DNA of 64,000 nucleotides, taken from the NCBI GenBank assembly GCA_044507695.1, contig JBIQJD010000005.1, forward strand, positions 212,789-276,788, written 5' to 3'. Shown piece by piece: positions 9,321-18,204 of this stretch; position 1 is the first letter of the stretch, and the number at the start of each line of letters is the position of its first letter. The DNA comes from JBIQJD01 sp044507695. Lineage in GTDB: Bacteria; Bacteroidota; Ignavibacteria; Ignavibacteriales; Ignavibacteriaceae. The notes beneath the pieces are model-generated. The model was not told the origin of the DNA and made no database searches. It saw nothing but the letters and a program-made list of their open reading frames with translations. A program made the position numbers and the translations under genes.

Positions 9321-10157
9321 TTAAATAATAACTTGTTTTTGTTCACCCTGCCCAACAAAGTTAACTACATCTTCTCCGCCATCAGCGTTAATTATTCCAC
9401 CTGATATCCACTCCCCTCCATCCATACAAATAAGGCTTATAACTTTTGCCACATCTTCCGGAGTGGTTAATCTGTTGCGCGGGTTTTTTCGTTTTGCAAC
9501 TTCAATCATTGGAATATTCCCGGGGATTTTTCTTAAAGCAGGTGTATCTGTTACTCCAGCCATAATTGCGTTTACAGCTACTTCCATATGGCCTAATTCC
9601 ATAGATAATTGTCTTACATGAGATTCTAATGAAGCTTTTGCAGCAGATACAGCACCATAACTTGGAATTGATGAATGGCCGCCGGAACTAGTCATGGCAA
9701 AAATTCGTGCTTTATGTGTAAGCAGATTATTCTGCACCAAATCCTGAACCCAATAGACAAGTGAGTGTGCCATAACATCCAGAGTCATCTCCATCTGAGC
9801 TTTGGTAAGTGCCTGCTCTCCATCTTTTGGAATAAATGGTTTTAATGTTCCGAATGCGAGTGAATGAAGCAGTACACGTATAATTTGTTTACCTGAAGCA
9901 ATTTTTTTAATCTCTTCAATTACTTCACTGCGTTTAGCTGTATCAGCAGCATTTGCATTAAAGAATTTTGCCTGCACGCCGGCAGATTCAATTTTATTTA
10001 TTATTCTTTCTACATTCGGCAATGTTGCCTGGCGGTCAAGATGAACGCCTATTATATTATATCCATCTTCAGCAAGTTTAATGGCTGTAGCTTCTCCAAA
10101 GCCAGAAGAAGCACCAAGAATGAGTGCCCAATAATTTTTGCTTTTATCATGTGTCAT
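9321..10157 (-). CDS. SDR family oxidoreductase, probable enoyl-ACP reductase-like
   Basis: A 278-residue short-chain dehydrogenase with the N-terminal nucleotide motif GASSGFG. The catalytic segment is SYGAVSAAKASLESHVRQL: the Tyr and Lys are separated by six residues (Y-x6-K), as in enoyl-ACP reductases FabI and FabL, not by three as in most SDRs. KASLEshVR matches the FabI KASLEANVR region, and HSLAFGTLKPF resembles the FabI HSIGFA stretch. The likely role is NAD(P)H reduction of trans-2-enoyl-ACP in fatty acid synthesis; accA is encoded about 7 kb away. The glycine motif is more classical-SDR than FabI, so it could be a FabL-like form or an enzyme of another pathway. It lies immediately upstream of trxA. 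Confidence 0.75.
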   Translation of the reverse strand: MTHDKSKNYWALILGASSGFGEATAIKLAEDGYNIIGVHLDRQATLPNVERIINKIESAGVQAKFFNANAADTAKRSEVIEEIKKIASGKQIIRVLLHSLAFGTLKPFIPKDGEQALTKAQMEMTLDVMAHSLVYWVQDLVQNNLLTHKARIFAMTSSGGHSSIPSYGAVSAAKASLESHVRQLSMELGHMEVAVNAIMAGVTDTPALRKIPGNIPMIEVAKRKNPRNRLTTPEDVAKVISLICMDGGEWISGGIINADGGEDVVNFVGQGEQKQVII

Positions 10158-10228
10158 TCTTACATGCCCTTATAATGTTGTAAAATCGAGAGGCAAATTA
10201 TACAAAATTGATGTTAGGATTACAAAAA

Positions 10229-13200
10229 TCAACCGAGCTTTTTAGAATTTAGAATTACAGAATCCTCTCCCAAAATCTGCGTAATTTCTGTCAGCAAGCT
10301 TTCATTGAGATTAACTCTTTTATCTTTAAATTGAAATATTTTTGGCTTTGATCCATTATTAATTAAATGAATAAAGAATGGAAGATTCCCTTCATATTGC
10401 TCAATCACTTTCTTCAATTTTTGTAAACAATCCTTACCATTCTTTTCTTTATCTATAAAGATTCCCAAACTTTCAGTAAAAGCAGAACGAGCTTCCTCAG
10501 GAGACAGTACTTTTTCAATTTGCAGTTTAATTGCATCACCGCTGCTTTCAGGTTTGCCGATGATGAAAATGCATTCTTCCTCCTGGATATACTTTCCGAA
10601 TTGTTCATAAATTTTACTGAACATCAGGCATTCACATGAGCCGGAGAAATCATCAAGCCGGAAGAATGCCATTGTTCTCCCGGATTTATCTATCTTGGTT
10701 TTTAAATCAGTAATTACTCCGCATGCACAAACAGTATCCATGCTTTCCAGTTTTTCAGTTTCACCGAGATGTATAGTTGTGAATGATTTATAATCCACTT
10801 CATATTTACGCAGAGGATGTTCTGAAATATAAAATCCAATCACTTCCCTTTCTTTTGAAAGTTTGAATTTTTCATCCCACGGTTCAACCTGCGGAAGAGA
10901 AGGTTCCGGCACTTTCACTTCTTCATCAATTCCGCCAAATAAACTATTTGCTGCCGAAGCTTCTACATGTTTAACCTTACTGCCAAATTCAAGTGCTTGT
11001 TCTACCGCCGCAAATAATCTTGATCTCACTTTCTCAATTGAATCGAAAGCCCCGGCGTAAATCAATCCTTCCAGAACTCTTTTATTAACAATGCGTGTAT
11101 CTACATTTGCGCAGAAATCAAAAATGCTTGTAAAATTTCTGCCAAGTTTATTACGTGATCTGATAATTTCTTCAACAGCACCTGTGCCCACATTTTTAAT
11201 AGCAGACATTCCAAAAATTATCTTGCCGTCTTTTACATCAAAATAAACCGAAGGTGAATTTACATCCGGAGGAAGAACTTCTATTTTTAATTTGCGGCAA
11301 TCTTCAAGAAAGTTTGTAACTTTATCTGTATTTCCAAATTCATTAGTAAGGTTTGCTGCAAGAAATTCAGGTGTGTAATGAGCTTTTAAATAAGCTGTTT
11401 GATAAGCGACATAACTATAAGCAACCGAGTGGCTTTTGTTGAATCCGTAATTGGCAAATTTATCAATTGCATCAAAAATTTCTTCTGCAGCTTTTTTTGA
11501 AATTCCGTTTGCAACAGCACCTTCAATAAATTTTGCTTTCTGTTCTTTCATTGCAAGCAAATCTTTTTTACCCATTGCACGGCGCAGAATATCAGCTTCA
11601 GCAAGGCTCATTCCGCCTACTTTATTTGCAATCTGAATAACCTGTTCCTGGTAAACTATAACGCCGTAAGTTTCTTTAAGAATTGGTTCAAGAACAGGAT
11701 GCTGATAAGAAACTTCTTTTATACCAAATTTTCTATCAATGAAATCATCTATAAACTCCATCGGGCCGGGACGATACAATGCGTTCATCGCTGAAAGATC
11801 ACTCAAACTGCCTGGTTTCAGCTTACGAAGGTATTCACGCATCGGGGCAGATTCAAACTGGAACACTCCGGTTGTTTGTCCCTTTGAAAAAAGCTGAAAT
11901 GTTTTTTCATCATCGAGAGGAATGTTATCAATATCAATTTCAACTCCGTGATTCTTTTTTATCAGCGTTAAAGTATCACGGATAATTGTTAATGTTCGTA
12001 ATCCAAGGAAATCCATTTTCAACAATCCGGCATTTTCAATTTCTTTCATGTTGAATTGTGTTACTATATCTGATTGCGATACAGCCGAAGCAAGCGGAAC
12101 ATAATTGCTTACATCTTCAGGAGTGATTACAACACCTGCAGCATGCTTTGATGCATTCCTGTTCATGCCTTCAAGAACTTTAGCATACTTAATTAAATTT
12201 TTTATATCCTCTTCCTGTGAATCACGCACCCATTTCAACTCGGGTACTTCATTAAGCGCTTGCTCAATTGTATATACTTTTCCAAACTTAGATGGGATAT
12301 ACTTGGTTATGCTGTTTACCCTTGGTATTGGAACTTTAAGCACACGTGCAACATCTCTGATAACTGCTTTGGATGAAAGCCGGTTAAATGTGATTATCTG
12401 GCTTACGCAATTGCTGCCGTATTTTTGTCTGACATATTCAATCACTTCACCTCTTTTATCATCAGCAAAATCAACATCAATATCAGGCATGGATTTTCTT
12501 GCAGGATTTAAAAATCTTTCAAACAGAAGATTATATTCTAGAGGATTTATATTTGTTATTCCAAGAGTGTAAGCAACCAAACTTCCTGCAACGCTTCCTC
12601 TTCCCGGACCAACAGGTATGTTCATTTTTTTTGCGGAATTAATAAAATCCTGCACAATAAGAAAGTATCCGGAAAATCCCATTTGTTTTATTGTAGTAAT
12701 TTCAAAATCAAATCTTTCTTTAACTTCAGGAGTAACCGGATTGAATTTCTTTTCTAATCCTTCTCTTGCCAAAAGTTCAAAATAATCATCAAGAGTTTTT
12801 GCAGGAGAATCTTCCGGAATAGGAAATTTGGGGAAATAATATTCTCCGGAATCAAGGTTAAGATCAATCTTCTCATCAATTTCTAAAGTGTTCTCAATTG
12901 CTCCTTTAAAATTCTTAAATAATTTTTTCATCTCTTCTGCAGATTTAAAATAAACCTGATCAGTTCCGTATCTCAGCTGTCGGTAATCTGCGCCGGTTTT
13001 ATCTGAAAGAAGAAGAAGTATATTATGAGCAATTGCATGATCCTGTTCGATGTAATGACAATCATTGGTAGCGACTAATTTTATTCCAAGTTCTTTAGCA
13101 AGTTTAGGCATTCCCTCAAGAACAGGTTTTTCAACTTCCATGTTATGATCCTGAACTTCGAGATAAAAATCATCATCAAAAATTTCTTTATAAGTGCGTG

Positions 13201-13699
13201 CAGTTTCCCTAGCTTTATCATAATCATTATTAATGAGATGCACAGAAACAACCCCCCCGGCGCAGGCAGATGTACACACCAAACCTTCGCGGTATTTTCT
13301 TAACAGTTCAAGATCAATTCTTGGTTTATAATAGAAGCCTTCAGTATGACCGAGAGTAGAAAGTTTGGAAAGATTTTTATACCCCTGTTTATTTTTTGCA
13401 AGAAGTATTAAATGATTGTAATGTTTTTTTCTTTTTCTTCCGTTTGTATCGTCATCCTTTCCTTTATCAAACCTGCTTCCTTCTGAAACAATGTAAGCTT
13501 CCATCCCAATTATTGGTTTGATGCCTTCCTTTTTTGCTTTCTTATAGAATTCTGCAATGCCGTACATTACACCATGATCTGTAAGTGCAACAGATTTCAT
13601 GTTATTTTTTTTAGCCGCGTTAACTAAATCATCAACGGTGCATGCGCCATCCTGCAGGCTGTAATGTGTATGATTATGTAGATGAATAAAATCAGACAT
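10229..13699 (-). CDS. dnaE: DNA polymerase III alpha subunit
   Basis: The replicative polymerase catalytic subunit, 1156 residues, the usual length for DnaE1. The N-terminal PHP domain starts FIHLHNHTHYSLQDGA. The palm is marked by GPGRGSVAGSLVAY and by PDIDVDFADDKR, which holds catalytic aspartates. YRPGPMEFIDDF and GRAMGKK-like finger motifs follow (RRAMGKKDLLAMKEQK), then a helix-hairpin-helix region and a C-terminal OB domain (TVCACGVITDLKTKIDKSGR). No intein or exonuclease insertion is seen, so proofreading would come from a separate DnaQ. About 140 bp of non-coding sequence separates it from dut, so the promoter probably lies there, but I see no convincing box. Confidence 0.97.
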   Translation of the reverse strand: MSDFIHLHNHTHYSLQDGACTVDDLVNAAKKNNMKSVALTDHGVMYGIAEFYKKAKKEGIKPIIGMEAYIVSEGSRFDKGKDDDTNGRKRKKHYNHLILLAKNKQGYKNLSKLSTLGHTEGFYYKPRIDLELLRKYREGLVCTSACAGGVVSVHLINNDYDKARETARTYKEIFDDDFYLEVQDHNMEVEKPVLEGMPKLAKELGIKLVATNDCHYIEQDHAIAHNILLLLSDKTGADYRQLRYGTDQVYFKSAEEMKKLFKNFKGAIENTLEIDEKIDLNLDSGEYYFPKFPIPEDSPAKTLDDYFELLAREGLEKKFNPVTPEVKERFDFEITTIKQMGFSGYFLIVQDFINSAKKMNIPVGPGRGSVAGSLVAYTLGITNINPLEYNLLFERFLNPARKSMPDIDVDFADDKRGEVIEYVRQKYGSNCVSQIITFNRLSSKAVIRDVARVLKVPIPRVNSITKYIPSKFGKVYTIEQALNEVPELKWVRDSQEEDIKNLIKYAKVLEGMNRNASKHAAGVVITPEDVSNYVPLASAVSQSDIVTQFNMKEIENAGLLKMDFLGLRTLTIIRDTLTLIKKNHGVEIDIDNIPLDDEKTFQLFSKGQTTGVFQFESAPMREYLRKLKPGSLSDLSAMNALYRPGPMEFIDDFIDRKFGIKEVSYQHPVLEPILKETYGVIVYQEQVIQIANKVGGMSLAEADILRRAMGKKDLLAMKEQKAKFIEGAVANGISKKAAEEIFDAIDKFANYGFNKSHSVAYSYVAYQTAYLKAHYTPEFLAANLTNEFGNTDKVTNFLEDCRKLKIEVLPPDVNSPSVYFDVKDGKIIFGMSAIKNVGTGAVEEIIRSRNKLGRNFTSIFDFCANVDTRIVNKRVLEGLIYAGAFDSIEKVRSRLFAAVEQALEFGSKVKHVEASAANSLFGGIDEEVKVPEPSLPQVEPWDEKFKLSKEREVIGFYISEHPLRKYEVDYKSFTTIHLGETEKLESMDTVCACGVITDLKTKIDKSGRTMAFFRLDDFSGSCECLMFSKIYEQFGKYIQEEECIFIIGKPESSGDAIKLQIEKVLSPEEARSAFTESLGIFIDKEKNGKDCLQKLKKVIEQYEGNLPFFIHLINNGSKPKIFQFKDKRVNLNESLLTEITQILGEDSVILNSKKLG

Positions 13700-13841
13700 G
13701 TTTGTGAAGTTTTTAACTGAAGAATCTTTGCGTATGAACTTAAATACTTAAATTGAAAAATAACAGTTGAAAGAAAAGAAAAATTTTTTAACGAATGTTA
13801 AAGTGATTAAAAATAATTTATAAAATTACTTTTAAAATTAT

Positions 13842-14303
13842 TTAATGCTGACCCGTGTGTCCGAAACCGCCTTCACCTCTTTTGCTTTCATTTAAATCAT
13901 CTGTTTCGGTAAAATCAGCCAGATAAACTTTTGATAATACTAACTGCGCAATTCTTTCACCGCGTTTGATTGTAAAATCCTCTTTGCTAAAATTCATCAT
14001 TATAATTTTAATTTCACCGCGGTAATCAGAATCAATTGTTCCCGGAGAATTTAAAATTCCAATTCCATGTTTAACAGCAAGCCCGCTTCTTGGTCTAACC
14101 TGTATTTCATAACCTTCTGGAATTTCTACAGAAAGATTTGTTGGGATTAGTTCAATCTTACCCGGATGAAGAATAAAATCATCTTTTACTGCAGCGCGTA
14201 TATCCATTCCTGCACTTCCCGGTGTTGAATATGCAGGCAACGGTATATCATTAAATTCATTTGATAATCTTTTAATTTTAATTCCAATTTTATCTGATGT
14301 CAT
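13842..14303 (-). CDS. dut: Deoxyuridine 5'-triphosphate nucleotidohydrolase
   Basis: It hydrolyses dUTP to dUMP and pyrophosphate, limiting uracil in DNA and supplying dTMP synthesis. All five trimeric dUTPase motifs are present in 153 residues: GSAGMDIRA, PRSGLAVKHGIGI, NSPGTIDSDYRGEI, RGERIAQLVL and the C-terminal RGEGGFGHTG arm. The length is normal for the bacterial trimeric family. It starts 31 bp after the stop of the flippase gene on the same strand. The AT-rich region after its stop has only a weak six-base-pair hairpin. Confidence 0.96.
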   Translation of the reverse strand: MTSDKIGIKIKRLSNEFNDIPLPAYSTPGSAGMDIRAAVKDDFILHPGKIELIPTNLSVEIPEGYEIQVRPRSGLAVKHGIGILNSPGTIDSDYRGEIKIIMMNFSKEDFTIKRGERIAQLVLSKVYLADFTETDDLNESKRGEGGFGHTGQH

Positions 14304-14334
14304 ATCTAAACTTTATTTTTATTAATAAAAAATT

Positions 14335-15795
14335 TCATTTTGCTGAGCGTAATAATCTTCTTTTTATTGTATTAATTTCATCTTTATCTATAACAAAAAA
14401 ATAAATTATTAAAAGAAACAGAAATAACAGAAGAAGTTTGTATCCAAACAAAAGCTGATTATTAAAAAGCAATGTGTAATAAATAATTCCAGTTAAAATT
14501 ATTGAAGTAAAAATTTTAAATATCTTAATGTTCTCATATTCTATCTTATAAAATTTTTGAGTAACAACGTAATAGCCAACAGCCATACTTAAATAACTTA
14601 ATACTGCTGCAATTGCAGAGCCCATCATTCCGAGTAAAGGAATAAGTGCATAGTTTGCGGCAATACAAATTGCAGCACCAATTCCGGTTACAACCGGCAC
14701 GTATATACTTTTTTCTTTGATATAAATTCCTGCTGTAAAAACAACATACATTCCGTTAAACAAATAACCAAGTAGCACAACTGGAACGATGTATAAACCA
14801 TGCCAGTAATCAGCACCAATTATATGTCTGCCAAAAATTTCAATCTTAACAAGATCATCAATAAAAAGAGAAAGAGAAATCAGAATTATACTTCCTAAAA
14901 TTGTAAAGTAGGTTAATACTTTAGAAAACATTTGCTTTGCATTTTCCTGTTTTGATTCCTGCATAAAAAACGGCTGCCATGCATATTGAAACATGTTTAC
15001 GAAAAGCATCATAAAAATTGAGAGCTTTCTGTTTGCCTGGTAAACTCCAACAGTTTCAAAATCAGTTAGTGATTCCATAATTGGTCTGTCAATCACCTGA
15101 ATCAGCATAACACCGAGTCCGGCGGGAAAATACGGAAGACCAAACTTCATCAATCTTCCAAATAATTCTTTATGAAAAGAAAATTGGAGTGATTTGATAA
15201 TCATTGGCAGAAGCAGCAGCAATGAAAAAGCTGAAGCCGCAAGATTACTTACAAACACTGCTTCAATTCCCCAGTTTAGTTTTAGTATTAAATAAAGATT
15301 GAGAATAACGTTTATAATTATGTTCAGCGTTTTATATAATGCAAACCGTTTTGGTCTTCTCTCCAATCTTAATTTTATAAAAGGAATTACTGCTACTGCA
15401 TCAAGAAACAGAATTGCTGCAGTATAATTTATTAAGTAAGTATATTCAGAAGGAATGCTGAAAACTATATCAACAGAATTTTTGCTTAAGAGAATCACTC
15501 CGCTTAAAAGAAAAGATGTAAGCAGCACCGATAAAAACGGAGTTGAGAAATTATCTTTTTCTGTTCCAACTTCTTTTGTTGATGCAAACTTTAGATATGC
15601 GGCATCCATTCCATAGATATAAACAATATTCATAAGTGCAATAAGAGCATAAATATTTGCAATTACTCCATACTGTGCGGGCGCAAAAATGTTTGTGTAA
15701 AAAGGCACAAGCAGAAAATTGAGAAATCTCCCGAGCATTGTGCTAATGCCGTATATTGCTGTATCTCTGGAAAGTTGTTTAAGTTTATCGAACAT
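14335..15795 (-). CDS. Polysaccharide flippase (Wzx/MVF-like)
   Basis: A 486-residue polytopic membrane protein with about 12-14 hydrophobic segments. The start (RDTAIYGISTMLGRFLNFLL, PFYTNIFAPAQYGVIANIYA) is typical of the Polysacc_synt/MATE-like lipid-linked sugar flippases. Such proteins move undecaprenyl-linked oligosaccharides across the inner membrane. It lies between nadC and dut, about 2.4 kb downstream of the last glycosyltransferase of the large polysaccharide cluster, and is the second flippase of the window (see 28373-29881). It could serve that cluster or another glycan. The last 20 residues are basic (INTIKRRLLRSAK), as expected for a cytoplasmic end. Confidence 0.85.
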   Translation of the reverse strand: MFDKLKQLSRDTAIYGISTMLGRFLNFLLVPFYTNIFAPAQYGVIANIYALIALMNIVYIYGMDAAYLKFASTKEVGTEKDNFSTPFLSVLLTSFLLSGVILLSKNSVDIVFSIPSEYTYLINYTAAILFLDAVAVIPFIKLRLERRPKRFALYKTLNIIINVILNLYLILKLNWGIEAVFVSNLAASAFSLLLLLPMIIKSLQFSFHKELFGRLMKFGLPYFPAGLGVMLIQVIDRPIMESLTDFETVGVYQANRKLSIFMMLFVNMFQYAWQPFFMQESKQENAKQMFSKVLTYFTILGSIILISLSLFIDDLVKIEIFGRHIIGADYWHGLYIVPVVLLGYLFNGMYVVFTAGIYIKEKSIYVPVVTGIGAAICIAANYALIPLLGMMGSAIAAVLSYLSMAVGYYVVTQKFYKIEYENIKIFKIFTSIILTGIIYYTLLFNNQLLFGYKLLLLFLFLLIIYFFVIDKDEINTIKRRLLRSAK

Positions 15796-15858
15796 CTCAG
15801 AAGTTCGTATTCAGTTTGCAGAAAAGATTTTGATGACTAAACTTCATCATAATCTGAA

Positions 15859-16701
15859 TTATTCAGTTTCAATTTCAAGTGAGATATCAAGCGCTTTAAC
15901 GCTGTGTGTAAGCGCTCCAACAGAAATATAATCAACGCCGGTTTCAGCGATTTCTTTTATTGTATCAAGTGTAATTCCACCTGATGCTTCAATCCTGCAT
16001 TTGCCGTTAATTATACTCACAGCTTTTTTCATTTCATCTATAGAAAAATTATCGAGCATAATTATGTCAGCCTGTGTTGAAAGCGCTTCTTCAACTTCAG
16101 CAAGATTTTTTGTTTCAACTTCAATTTTTGCGGAAAGTTTTTTTTCTTCTTTAAATTTTACAGCAGCATTTACTGCGCTGGTAATACTTCCGGCAACAGC
16201 AATGTGATTATCTTTTATCAGAAACATATCAAATAATCCCATCCGATGATTTTCACATCCGCCAAAAGTTACCGCCAGTTTATCAATCACGCGTAAGCCG
16301 GGAACGGTTTTTCTTGTATCAATTATTTTTGCTTTGGTGTGATTAATTTTTTGCTGATAAATATATGCTGTTGTTGCAATGCCGCTCATGCGCTGAAGAA
16401 AATTTAAAGCAGTTCGTTCAACAGTTAATAATGAAATTGCAGAACCATAAACCTGTGCAGCAATTTCTCCCGATAAAACTTTATCACCATCACTAATATT
16501 TTTTATAAAACGGATTTTTTCATCGTAAAGATGAAAGCATCTTTCCGCAACTTCCAGGCCTGCAATAATTCCATTTTGCTTTATAAGAAATTTTCCTGAT
16601 GCATTTACATCTTTACTAATTACCGCAAGTGAAGTAATATCTCCACCGCGGATATCTTCTTCAAGAGCTGTTTTGATAATTTCATCAATCGCTGCCGGCA
16701 T
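15859..16701 (-). CDS. nadC: Nicotinate-nucleotide pyrophosphorylase (carboxylating)
   Basis: It converts quinolinate and PRPP to nicotinate mononucleotide in de novo NAD synthesis. Family landmarks include LEEDIRGGDITS, ERTALNFLQRMSGIAT, IDTRKTVPGLR, GGCENHRMGLFDMFLIKDNH, EVETKNLAE and EASGGI. The length (about 280) is standard. The start at ATG 16701 is preferred because AGGA lies five bases before it; an in-frame ATG at 16716 would add five residues. The gene overlaps the end of the thioesterase gene by 17 bp, pointing to translational coupling. No nadA or nadB is in the window. Confidence 0.95.
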   Translation of the reverse strand: MPAAIDEIIKTALEEDIRGGDITSLAVISKDVNASGKFLIKQNGIIAGLEVAERCFHLYDEKIRFIKNISDGDKVLSGEIAAQVYGSAISLLTVERTALNFLQRMSGIATTAYIYQQKINHTKAKIIDTRKTVPGLRVIDKLAVTFGGCENHRMGLFDMFLIKDNHIAVAGSITSAVNAAVKFKEEKKLSAKIEVETKNLAEVEEALSTQADIIMLDNFSIDEMKKAVSIINGKCRIEASGGITLDTIKEIAETGVDYISVGALTHSVKALDISLEIETE

Positions 16702-17128
16702 AGTTTTCCTGTTCATCTTTTACAAAATATTTTTTCATTGCATCAATAAAAAATTTAGGCGGGCGTACAGCTTTTTTAGTTTGTGAATTTATAAATACAA
16801 GATCAATATAACCTTCAGCAATAACAACGTTTCTTTCCTTGCTGCGTATTGTATGATTTAAATGAATTTTTGATGTTGGCATTTTTTCGATTCGAGTCTC
16901 AACAATAATTATTTCATCATAGTATGCCGGACTTACATATTTAATAAAAGCTTCAAGTACAGGCAGTTGGTATCCCATCTCTTCAATCTTTTTATAAGTA
17001 AGATTATTATCGCGCATCATTTCAGTTCTGCCTACTTCAAAATATTCAAAGTACTTGCCGTTGTAAACAAAATGCATCTGGTCTGTATCTGCGTAGCGAA
17101 TGCGTAATTCAGTTTGATGTTGGAGCAT
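16685..17128 (-). CDS. Acyl-CoA thioesterase, YbgC/FadM hotdog family
   Basis: A 147-residue single hotdog-fold protein. The N-terminal segment RYADTDQMHFVYNGKYFEYF with RTEMMR just after it matches the YbgC/4HBT family, where the Asp of the YADTD motif is catalytic. These enzymes hydrolyse acyl-CoA or acyl-ACP thioesters, often in lipid metabolism. It overlaps nadC by 17 bp and follows accA by about 120 bp, so it may be part of a run of genes including accA. The acyl substrate cannot be predicted. Confidence 0.85.
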   Translation of the reverse strand: MLQHQTELRIRYADTDQMHFVYNGKYFEYFEVGRTEMMRDNNLTYKKIEEMGYQLPVLEAFIKYVSPAYYDEIIIVETRIEKMPTSKIHLNHTIRSKERNVVIAEGYIDLVFINSQTKKAVRPPKFFIDAMKKYFVKDEQENYAGSD

Positions 17129-17251
17129 TTGATTAAATTTTTATTTCAAATGTAAGAAAAGTGAATGTGAGTCTGAATGCAAGATGTGAAATATTCTGTG
17201 CTTGAACAATATTATTATCAATCATTTCAATTCAGATGTAACCGGGAATTG

Positions 17252-18202
17252 CTATTCAATAAATGCGCCCATTTTGCCAAACTTTTCAAGTCTTCCATCA
17301 ATTAATTTTTCCGGTTTAATTTTAACAAGCAGCGCAAGTTCTTCTTTAATTGCGTTCTTCAAAATTGAAGCTGCTTCTTTATGATTTGTATGAGCACCAC
17401 CAAGCGGTTCGGGAATTATCCTATCAATTAATTTTTGTTCAAGAAGATCCGGAGCTGTTAATTTTAATGCTTCGGCAGCCTGTTCTTTATAATCCCAGCT
17501 TCTCCACAAAATACTTGAACAAGATTCAGGACTAATAACAGAATACCAGCAATTTTCAAGCATCAGAATTCTATCACCAACTCCAATTCCAAGTGCGCCG
17601 CCGCTTGCGCCTTCACCAATTATTATAACAAGTATTGGAACACGAAGCCTGCTCATCTCAAAAAGATTGCGCGCAATTGCTTCGGCCTGCCCGCGTTCTT
17701 CTGCTTCCAACCCGGGGAAAGCACCGGGAGTATCAATCATTGTTATTACAGGTTTATTGAATTTTTCGGCAAGCTTCATTAAGCGGAGTGCCTTGCGGTA
17801 GCCTTCGGGATTTGGCATTCCAAAATTTCTGTAAACATTTGTTTTTGTATCGCGCCCTTTTTGATGACCAATAATCATCACCTTATATTCATCAATAGCA
17901 GCAAAACCGCCAACAATTGCTTTATCATCTTTAAAATTTCTATCACCATGAAGCTCCACAAAATTGCTTGTCATTGCATAGATATAATCCAATGTAAACG
18001 GCCTGTCGGGGTGTCTTGCAAGCTGAACCCTTTGCCACCTGGTTAAATCTTTATATAAACTTTCTTTCAATTGATTAACCTTCTTTTCAATTTTAGCAAT
18101 TTCTTTATCGATATCTAAACTGCCGGAGAATTTTCTCATTTCCTGAAGTTTAGATTCAAGTTCAAAAATTGGCTTCTCAAAATCTAAAATTGTTTTTGCC
18201 AT
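17252..18202 (-). CDS. accA: Acetyl-CoA carboxylase carboxyltransferase subunit alpha
   Basis: AccA, with AccD, transfers the carboxyl group from biotin to acetyl-CoA to make malonyl-CoA. The 316-residue protein begins with the usual N-terminal helices (LDFEKPIFELESKLQEM), then shows RHPDRPFTLDYI, ELHGDRNFKDD, MPNPEGYRKALRLM, DTPGAFPGLEAEERGQ and IGEGASGGALGIGVGD, all diagnostic. The length is standard. The ATG is only two bases after the stop of the upstream GT2/PGT-like fusion gene, so it is probably translated from the same message, an unusual link between fatty acid and glycan genes. accB, accC and accD are not in the window. Confidence 0.96.
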   Translation of the reverse strand: MAKTILDFEKPIFELESKLQEMRKFSGSLDIDKEIAKIEKKVNQLKESLYKDLTRWQRVQLARHPDRPFTLDYIYAMTSNFVELHGDRNFKDDKAIVGGFAAIDEYKVMIIGHQKGRDTKTNVYRNFGMPNPEGYRKALRLMKLAEKFNKPVITMIDTPGAFPGLEAEERGQAEAIARNLFEMSRLRVPILVIIIGEGASGGALGIGVGDRILMLENCWYSVISPESCSSILWRSWDYKEQAAEALKLTAPDLLEQKLIDRIIPEPLGGAHTNHKEAASILKNAIKEELALLVKIKPEKLIDGRLEKFGKMGAFIE

Positions 18203-18204
18203 AA

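Noticed and set aside
13780..13841. Terminator after dut
   Set aside because: Only a six-pair AT-rich hairpin (TTTAAC-ATTC-GTTAAA) is seen; too weak in this AT-rich context.
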